DNA of 19,691 bases from a bacterium (GTDB lineage Bacteria; Cyanobacteriota; Vampirovibrionia; Gastranaerophilales; Gastranaerophilaceae). The position numbers and the translations under genes are program-made. Shown here piece by piece: positions 14,958 through 19,691 of the stretch. The stretch covers positions 1 to 19,691 of the forward strand of contig SFZC01000044.1 of assembly GCA_004558955.1 (NCBI GenBank), read 5' to 3'. How positions within the stretch are numbered: the stretch's first letter is position 1; every line of letters starts with the position of its first letter. The notes below the pieces were generated by a model. That model had not been told where the DNA came from and did no database searches. It saw nothing but the letters and a program-made list of their open reading frames with translations.

Positions 14958-16319
14958 TTAAGCGGTTTTAAGATGTTTTTTTATGCCTTCTCTAATTTCG
15001 ACAACGTCAGTTCCAAGTTGTTCAAGAGCCTGCATAGCAAGTGATTCGGGTTCTGTCGTAATCGCCCATAACAAATCCGAGGATTCGATTTTAACTTTAT
15101 TTTCTTTTTTGGCATGTTCCCAAGCCGTTTCAAGAACTCTTTTGGCACGTTTTGTAAAGACAATTTCATTCTCGCAATACTCGTTTCCGCCCCCGATAAT
15201 TTGCTCAACAACAATACGGGCATCTCGAATATTTATTTCTAATTCCTTCAAAACAATCGCACCCAAACCCGTTGCCTCACCAATAATTCCGAGCAAAAAC
15301 ATTTCCGTTCCGACAACACCACGACCTATTCTGCGAGCTTCCTGTTTCGCAAGTCGAAGAATAGTAAGGGTTTCAGGCATTTGTTTTTCAATCGGCTTGA
15401 TAATTCCGTGAGCCAAATCATCATCATTAATATTCAGACTCTTTAAAATATCATAAGCAACACCTTTTTTCGCCTTCAACAAGCCCAAAATCATGTGTTC
15501 GGGCAAAACATCAGACGAACCTAATTCCTTTGCCGTTTGCAATGCCAAACTCATCGCATCTGATGCAACAGGCGTAAAGACAACCTGCCTACCGTCATAT
15601 TCGGATTCTCGAGATTTAATACCCTCTAAATTTTGTTCAAAAGAATCTTTTGTAACACCGAAATTTCTAAGAATATTCAATAATTCAGGCTCACCGCTTT
15701 CCAAAACTGAAGATAAAATTTGTTCTGTCCCGAGCATTTCATGCCCTGATACCGCCAATTTTGTGGCTGCACTTTTCAAAATTTTTGAAGCCTGCGGACT
15801 TTCAAACAACATATCCGTTTCGTGAGCCGGATTTACTTCAGGTTCTTTGTTTTCACCGAGTTCAGGGTGCAAGTCTTTTTTTACCTTGCGTTGAACAAGT
15901 TTTTCAATTAATGGTTTGGATTTGGCGATATCGAAGCCCAAATTTTCAAGATATTGCGGAATTTTAGACTGTTTATCACTAATTGCCGCAAGTACCAAAT
16001 GCTCGTAGTGAACAGTTGAATTTCCGGACTTGTCAATCAAATCCATTGTTGAGGTCAATATTCGTTTGAAAGCTTCACTGAAAGGGATTGATGAAGTCAT
16101 ATCGGCTTCTTCAATATTCAAACTCAAGTAAATTTCTTCCGCCAAACGTTCATAAGTAATGTTATACGTTTTGAAGATTTTGGCACAAAATCCTTTCGTT
16201 TCCTTAATCAAAGCCAACAACAAATGTTCCGCCAACACCTTGTCGGAATGGTCATAAATTGCGATATTTTGAGCTTCGACAATTACATTAATCGCTTTTT
16301 CGGTAAATTTTTCAAACAA
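14958..16319 (-). CDS. Stand-alone Clp N-domain protein with six Clp repeats and no ATPase
   Basis: A 453-residue protein made of six Clp amino-terminal repeats, that is, three tandem Clp_N domains. The repeats lie at about 4-62, 78-141, 173-234, 247-310, 316-376 and 388-447. Each has the pattern of a helix, then a LxxEHLLLALI-like helix, then a short helix. ARRIGRGVVGTEMFLLGIIGEATGLGAIVLKEL is close to the ClpC N-domain. In ClpC, ClpA and ClpB this domain binds adaptors and substrates, but Walker A and B motifs are absent here. It is therefore not an unfoldase and may act as an adaptor or decoy for a Clp ATPase. Plant and cyanobacterial ClpT-type proteins are smaller Clp_N-only parallels. 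The start is TTG at 16319, with AAGGA 8 bases upstream. The DUF1292 stop lies 14 bases before it. Confidence 0.88.
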   Translation of the reverse strand: MFEKFTEKAINVIVEAQNIAIYDHSDKVLAEHLLLALIKETKGFCAKIFKTYNITYERLAEEIYLSLNIEEADMTSSIPFSEAFKRILTSTMDLIDKSGNSTVHYEHLVLAAISDKQSKIPQYLENLGFDIAKSKPLIEKLVQRKVKKDLHPELGENKEPEVNPAHETDMLFESPQASKILKSAATKLAVSGHEMLGTEQILSSVLESGEPELLNILRNFGVTKDSFEQNLEGIKSRESEYDGRQVVFTPVASDAMSLALQTAKELGSSDVLPEHMILGLLKAKKGVAYDILKSLNINDDDLAHGIIKPIEKQMPETLTILRLAKQEARRIGRGVVGTEMFLLGIIGEATGLGAIVLKELEINIRDARIVVEQIIGGGNEYCENEIVFTKRAKRVLETAWEHAKKENKVKIESSDLLWAITTEPESLAMQALEQLGTDVVEIREGIKKHLKTA

Positions 16320-16333
16320 AATATCCGTCCTTA

Positions 16334-16606
16334 TTATTCGTCAATTTCTTCTTCTGCCAAGCTTTCGATGTATTCTTGTACTTTTTCAAATTCGTCGTCA
16401 TCATCAATAGTTTCAAAGAATACTTCGTCACTGTCACCGTTTTCAACCATACGCATCAAAACTAATTCTGTTTCTTCTTCGTCAGCACCTTCTTCTGCCA
16501 ACACTGCGTATTGTTTACCTTCAACTTCAACGATATCGTAAAGTTCGCATTTAATTACGTTACCGTCTTCATCTGTAATTTCAATAATATCATTTTCTTC
16601 TGCCAT
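16334..16606 (-). CDS. DUF1292 family acidic protein
   Basis: A 90-residue, strongly acidic protein of the DUF1292 (YrzB-like) family. The N-terminal strand-rich part DIIEITDEDGNVIKCELYDIVEVEGKQYAVLA (about 5-37) and VLMRMVENGDSDEVFFETIDDDDEFEKV (about 49-76) are characteristic. Its function is not known. In many Firmicutes a DUF1292 gene sits directly after the YqgF/RuvX gene, as here, which supports the identification and suggests a linked role. The ATG has AAGGAG upstream; this sequence overlaps the ruvX stop codon. Two stop codons in tandem (TAATAA) end it. Confidence 0.9.
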   Translation of the reverse strand: MAEENDIIEITDEDGNVIKCELYDIVEVEGKQYAVLAEEGADEEETELVLMRMVENGDSDEVFFETIDDDDEFEKVQEYIESLAEEEIDE

Positions 16607-16617
16607 TGTTTTTCTCC

Positions 16618-17022
16618 TTAATTTTTGTGTGCAAGGTACTGTTCAAGTATAATACAAGCACTTTCAATATCAACTAAACCTTTGTCTTTTCTAAAGTCTA
16701 TTTTTTTCTGCCTCAAATTCTCTTCCGCAGTGTTTGAAGTCAATCTTTCGTCCTCAAAAATAACTTCATAACCTTGAATTTTTGCGGCAAAATTTTCACA
16801 ATTTTCCGCCTGAAAACCCTTTGTACCGTCCATATTTAGCGGTAACCCCACTACAATTTTTTGTACATTATTTTCTTTTGCAATTTTATAAATTGAAGAA
16901 AGAGCCTCTTCATCTGGTTCTCTCGAAATATAAGAGTGTCCGTTGGCAAGTATTAATAAGTAGTCGCTCAAAGCGATTCCGATGCGTTTTGTACCTATAT
17001 CAAGAGCCATTACCTTATACAT
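16618..17022 (-). CDS. ruvX: Putative Holliday junction resolvase / pre-16S rRNA nuclease RuvX (YqgF)
   Basis: A 134-residue RNase H-fold nuclease. The family trims the 5' end of pre-16S rRNA and has been proposed to resolve Holliday junctions. Visible motifs are MALDIGTKRIGIALSD (5-20, with the first catalytic Asp), KIVVGLPLNMDGTKG, the active-site Glu in FEDERLTSNTAE, and the last acidic site in KGLVDIESACIILEQYL. I chose ATG 17022. A TTG at 17043 would give seven extra residues deep in the upstream gene, whereas 17022 is preceded by AGTGGG. It overlaps the end of the helical-repeat gene by 8 bases, so the two are probably coupled. Confidence 0.92.
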   Translation of the reverse strand: MYKVMALDIGTKRIGIALSDYLLILANGHSYISREPDEEALSSIYKIAKENNVQKIVVGLPLNMDGTKGFQAENCENFAAKIQGYEVIFEDERLTSNTAEENLRQKKIDFRKDKGLVDIESACIILEQYLAHKN

Positions 17023-18619
17023 TGCACACCCACTTTTCTTCAATATATTTGATTTTATCGTTTATTTCTTCGTGAGTCAAGCCGTATAATTCAATATTTT
17101 TATCGTATTTAACCACCATTAAATACTCATAAATACTGCGTTTCAAGATTTCTTTGTACAATTCTGATTTAGCCTCAGGCGAATTTGCCAACCCGTAAAC
17201 CAAAACCGCCTCATCGTCCTTACCGATAGCGTGTTTTAAGTATACGGACATCAAAATTTTCTTTGTCCAAGATTTGTCTTCCTCGTCATCAAAAACGAGA
17301 GTTACATGTTCTTCCACCAATTCGTCCAAATTTGTCGAAGTTTTCAACTTTTTCAAAACGTCAACAAATTCATTACTGTAATTTGCATCAAAGAACCAAT
17401 GAGAAGAAATTTTCAACTCTTCAAGCATTGAAACAATATCTTTGCCAACAGTTTGTTTTTTCAGATTTTCAGCCAAAATTTCTTCAATCGAACGATCGTC
17501 AAAATCCACGTCAATCAACAGATTTCTCCAACAAACGTATTCATAAGGAAATTTCCAAATGTTATGATTATTTTTAATTGTCGTCATTTCAGCATTATGC
17601 AAAATTGTTTTAAAAGCCTCAGGCGAAATATTGACAGTCTTTTCATCCTTCAAAAATCTTTCCAAAATCTTGCTACATTCAAATTTTGAGATTTCAAAAA
17701 ATCCGAAACAATCCCTCAAACCTTTGTCAATATTAGCAACAACAGAAACAAACCTGATTTTATCTTCAGACGTAATCCTTGTGAAAATCATAGCAACATC
17801 GCCATGTCCGTCAGGATAAGTCACATAAAATTTGTACGGCTTACTGTCTGACAAAACTTTTTTATAAAATTCTTTAGTATTATCAATTCTCATACCTGAA
17901 ATTTTTATTGTCGATAAACTTTTTTTGACAGCCTGTAAAAGTTCACCTGTCACATAATTTTTAATCTCTTCCAATACATGCAAAGCAAGTTGAGATTTTG
18001 TTCCTGCAAGAAGCCTCAAGGCCTCTAACCCTTCAGGGCTGTCAGGATCTGATACAAAGACGGGAATTAAAATATTCGCCAAAGAATCCGAATCAAAATC
18101 GTCATTCAATGAATTTAACAAGGTTATTTTGTCCTGAACCCTGATTGTTGCCATAAAATCAAGAAAATCTATCTGAACTTCGGGATTTATTACGGCAGTA
18201 TTCAAAAGATGTTTTGTATTCTCATCAAGAAGCATTTTTGCATCGTCTTCCAAATAATCTTCACAAGTCTGATACGACCAATCTGAATCCAATTCTCGCA
18301 ACAAATTCAGAATGGTAATTTTAACCTCAGATTGAAGATTTTGGTTTTTCAACGTTGCCCACAACTTAGCAATGAACTCTTCTTTCGGAACGTAATGTTC
18401 CAACATAAAGCAAATTACGGGAATTTTTTCAGGCTTTGCGTTAACAAGCTCTTTAAACAAAATTTTAGAGATAACCTCTTTATTTTCCTGAGCCTCAAGC
18501 ATATCAAAATCCGCCAAACAATTTTGAATATCGTTGACAGAATTAATTTTACTTAACAATTCGTTAATCGCAATTTTTACCTCAAAAGGATTTAACTGTC
18601 TGAAATTAGCACTTGTCAT
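17015..18619 (-). CDS. Large helical-repeat (HEAT-like) protein, unknown function
   Basis: A 534-residue soluble protein. Residues about 1-260 are regular pairs of helices (KIPVICFMLEHYVPKEEFIAKLWATL, QSEVKITILNLLRELD, QIDFLDFMATIRVQDKITLLNSL, GLEALRLLAGTKSQLALHVLEEI), suggesting a HEAT-like repeat scaffold. A beta-containing segment follows (about 265-330: YKFYVTYPDGHGDVAMIFTRITSEDKIRFVSVVANIDKGLRDCFGF), then more helices. I do not recognise a named family. ATG 18619, 8 bases after the ClpX-type zinc-finger gene, is preferred. ATG 18652 lies inside that gene. Neither has a clean ribosome binding site. It overlaps ruvX at its end. The position suggests cytoplasmic housekeeping or scaffold work, but no function is claimed. 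Confidence 0.75.
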   Translation of the reverse strand: MTSANFRQLNPFEVKIAINELLSKINSVNDIQNCLADFDMLEAQENKEVISKILFKELVNAKPEKIPVICFMLEHYVPKEEFIAKLWATLKNQNLQSEVKITILNLLRELDSDWSYQTCEDYLEDDAKMLLDENTKHLLNTAVINPEVQIDFLDFMATIRVQDKITLLNSLNDDFDSDSLANILIPVFVSDPDSPEGLEALRLLAGTKSQLALHVLEEIKNYVTGELLQAVKKSLSTIKISGMRIDNTKEFYKKVLSDSKPYKFYVTYPDGHGDVAMIFTRITSEDKIRFVSVVANIDKGLRDCFGFFEISKFECSKILERFLKDEKTVNISPEAFKTILHNAEMTTIKNNHNIWKFPYEYVCWRNLLIDVDFDDRSIEEILAENLKKQTVGKDIVSMLEELKISSHWFFDANYSNEFVDVLKKLKTSTNLDELVEEHVTLVFDDEEDKSWTKKILMSVYLKHAIGKDDEAVLVYGLANSPEAKSELYKEILKRSIYEYLMVVKYDKNIELYGLTHEEINDKIKYIEEKWVCNV

Positions 18620-18626
18620 CAGAATA

Positions 18627-18902
18627 CTATCTTGCCTTTCCCCAAAACGCATCAAGAATATGTTGAGCTTCAGCTGACGGCATTCTGTCCTGCAAAATCA
18701 AATATTGAACGGCAATCATTGCACACTCTGAGCAAATATTTACCCCCGGACCTTTCACCATTTTGATAACCTGAGTATTAGGTCTTCCGCAAAAACTGCA
18801 ATATACAAGGTCTTGTGCATTATTACCTTCTTCTTGTTGGTATTTTTCATCAGCAAGTGATTTTTTCTTTGCTCCAAGGCTGACTACTTTTTCGTCTGAC
18901 AT
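18627..18902 (-). CDS. Stand-alone ClpX-type zinc-binding domain protein
   Basis: A 91-residue protein whose core matches the N-terminal zinc finger of ClpX: YCSFCGRPNTQVIKMVKGPG followed by VNICSECAMIAVQYL. The four ligands are Cys35, Cys38, Cys57 and Cys60 (CX2C-X18-CX2C). In ClpX this domain dimerises and binds substrates and adaptors such as SspB. Here the AAA+ ATPase is absent: the protein ends with HILDAFWGKAR and a TAG stop, and the next frame encodes an unrelated protein. A short Lys/Gln-rich N-terminus (1-30) precedes it. AAGGAG lies before the ATG. It is the first gene of the long minus-strand run and is divergent from the TPR lipoprotein gene. It is probably an adaptor or regulator of Clp proteolysis, by inference. 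Confidence 0.88.
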   Translation of the reverse strand: MSDEKVVSLGAKKKSLADEKYQQEEGNNAQDLVYCSFCGRPNTQVIKMVKGPGVNICSECAMIAVQYLILQDRMPSAEAQHILDAFWGKAR

Positions 18903-18925
18903 ATAAATTCTCCTTTTACAAGTTT

Positions 18926-18931
18926 ATTGTA
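18926..18931 (-). promoter_or_regulatory. -10 candidate for the long minus-strand run
   Basis: The minus strand reads TACAAT 24 bases before the zinc-finger gene. A weak TGGCAA at -35 distance (18954-18949) is the complement of the TTGCCA box used by the divergent promoter. Confidence 0.3.
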
Positions 18932-18948
18932 ACTTAAATTTATGAAAT

Positions 18949-18977
18949 TTGCCATATTTTTATTATTAAATTATAAT
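18949..18977 (+). promoter_or_regulatory. Sigma-70-type promoter of the lipoprotein-lgt unit
   Basis: TTGCCA (18949-18954) and TATAAT (18972-18977) are exactly 17 bases apart. Transcription would start near 18984, and GAGAGGG at 19008-19014 is the ribosome binding site for the ATG at 19019. Confidence 0.7.
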
Positions 18978-19018
18978 TAGTTTAACATCAACTTAACATT
19001 AATTAAAGAGAGGGTTAA

Positions 19019-19606
19019 ATGAAAAAAGTAATTTCAATCGCAAGCATTCTGTTTGTTGCAGTAATTTCAACGGCATGTATTAACAATTTGGCGGTACAGG
19101 ATTTAAACAACAAGGCTAAAGCTTACGCAGAAAAAGGAGATTACACGCAAGCCATTGAACGTCTAAAATCAGGAATTGACTTAGACCCTTCAATATTTGA
19201 AACTCATTACAACCTCGCAGTCGTTTATACTCAAGCGGAAGATTATATCAATGCAATCAACGAGTACAAAACAGTTATCAAAATAAAACCTGATTATGCC
19301 GATTCTTATTACGCTTTAGGCACGGCAGAAAATAATTTGGCAATTGAAATCAAAAAAGGTCACGTCAGAATGAACGACAACGGCACATTAGAACCCGCTC
19401 AAATTTCAGACAACGAAGAAACCTCAGAATTGACAGAGGCAGAAAACTCTTTAATTAACGAACTTTACGAATCCGCAATCGAAAATTACAAAAAATATCT
19501 TGAATTAAAACCAAAAGCGGAAGACAAAAAAGAAGTAAAAGAAGACATCGCAAGAATTAGCGGTTACCTAAACCCTGAACAAGACGGAGATCAACCGACA
19601 GAATAA
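19019..19606 (+). CDS. TPR-repeat lipoprotein
   Basis: A 195-residue protein. Residues 1-20 are a lipoprotein-type signal (MKKVISIASILFVAVISTAC) with Cys20 as the likely lipid-bearing residue. Position -3 is Ser, not the usual Leu, so the lipobox is imperfect. Two clear tetratricopeptide repeats cover about 29-62 (KAYAEKGDYTQAIERLKSGIDLDP) and 63-96 (LAVVYTQAEDYINAINEYKTVIKIKP). Part of a third follows, then an acidic loop (about 116-142) and a last repeat near 146-166 (ELYESAIENYKKYLELKP). TPRs form protein-binding scaffolds, so it is probably a membrane-anchored assembly factor facing the cell envelope. Its stop codon overlaps the lgt start by one base, so the two are co-translated. Confidence 0.87.
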   Translation: MKKVISIASILFVAVISTACINNLAVQDLNNKAKAYAEKGDYTQAIERLKSGIDLDPSIFETHYNLAVVYTQAEDYINAINEYKTVIKIKPDYADSYYALGTAENNLAIEIKKGHVRMNDNGTLEPAQISDNEETSELTEAENSLINELYESAIENYKKYLELKPKAEDKKEVKEDIARISGYLNPEQDGDQPTE

Positions 19607-19691
19607 TGCTTATCTTGAACGCTCCGAACCCGATTGCCTTCAATTTGTTTAATATTCCAATTTATTGGTACGGAATTTTTATGGAGATCGG
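19606..19691 (+). CDS. lgt: Prolipoprotein diacylglyceryl transferase, N-terminal fragment
   Basis: Only 28 codons are visible before the window ends: MLILNAPNPIAFNLFNIPIYW and then YGIFMEI. The pattern of a short polar lead with NP, then IPIYWYGIFM, matches the start of Lgt, where the first membrane helix follows a conserved WYG. Lgt transfers diacylglycerol from phosphatidylglycerol to the lipobox Cys of prolipoproteins in the inner membrane. The ATG shares its A with the TAA of the TPR lipoprotein gene (TAATG). Coupling of a lipoprotein with the enzyme that lipidates it supports the call. Confidence 0.78.
   Translation, partial: MLILNAPNPIAFNLFNIPIYWYGIFMEI

Noticed and set aside
14983..15411. 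142-codon open frame antisense to the Clp-repeat gene
   Set aside because: It is Ser/Ile/Pro-rich and has the composition of a complementary-strand shadow; the minus-strand protein is clearly real.

Overview
The window is A+T-rich bacterial chromosome. Several features point to an uncultured gut lineage near Cyanobacteria/Melainabacteria (Vampirovibrionia, possibly Gastranaerophilales). These are a prepilin with the sequence GFTLAEVLITLGIIGVVAAM, a short Asn/Pro-rich N-terminus ending in TFAG on the CheR-like protein, free-standing Clp N-repeat and ClpX zinc-finger proteins, and a GroEL with a GGM tail. This placement comes from recalled family resemblance and was not computed. Ordinary TAA, TGA and TAG stops are used throughout, so the genetic code looks standard.

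Region 1 (1-1860) is accessory and phage-like. A minus-strand gene runs off the left edge and is broken by an in-frame TAA at codon 8. About 400 non-coding bases with two divergent promoter candidates follow. Then come a tail-fibre-like gene and a small coiled-coil gene, closed by a GC-rich terminator. Region 2 (1861-4080) holds cysE (serine acetyltransferase), a Met/Gly-rich small protein of unknown function and a family 2 glycosyltransferase, all on the plus strand.

Region 3 (4081-6746, minus strand) is a type II restriction-modification pair. The gamma-class adenine methyltransferase is intact. The endonuclease frame is shifted by one base in a stretch of A-runs. The 343-base gap after it (6747-7089) holds a nested palindromic element and the groEL terminator. 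Region 4 (7090-9081, minus) is groES-groEL. Region 5 (9231-11088) has a type IV pilin-like gene divergent from a small XRE regulator, with a clear palindromic operator between them, and a CheR-type methyltransferase.

Region 6 (11191-18902) is a long minus-strand run. In transcription order it encodes a stand-alone ClpX zinc-binding domain, a large helical-repeat protein, RuvX, a DUF1292 protein, a six-repeat Clp N-domain protein without ATPase, TilS, Hpt, a soluble histidine kinase and then ClpP with its own promoter. Spacing is tight and several genes overlap, so most of it is probably one operon combining tRNA modification, purine salvage, Holliday-junction/rRNA processing and proteolysis. 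Region 7 (18903-19691, plus) starts at a strong promoter and encodes a TPR lipoprotein whose stop overlaps the start of lgt, the enzyme that would lipidate it. lgt is cut by the window end.

No tRNA, rRNA, CRISPR array or transposase was seen. The observations most worth following are the two orphan Clp-adaptor domains sharing a run with clpP, the frameshifted endonuclease, the XRE/pilin operator and the nonsense codon at the left edge.
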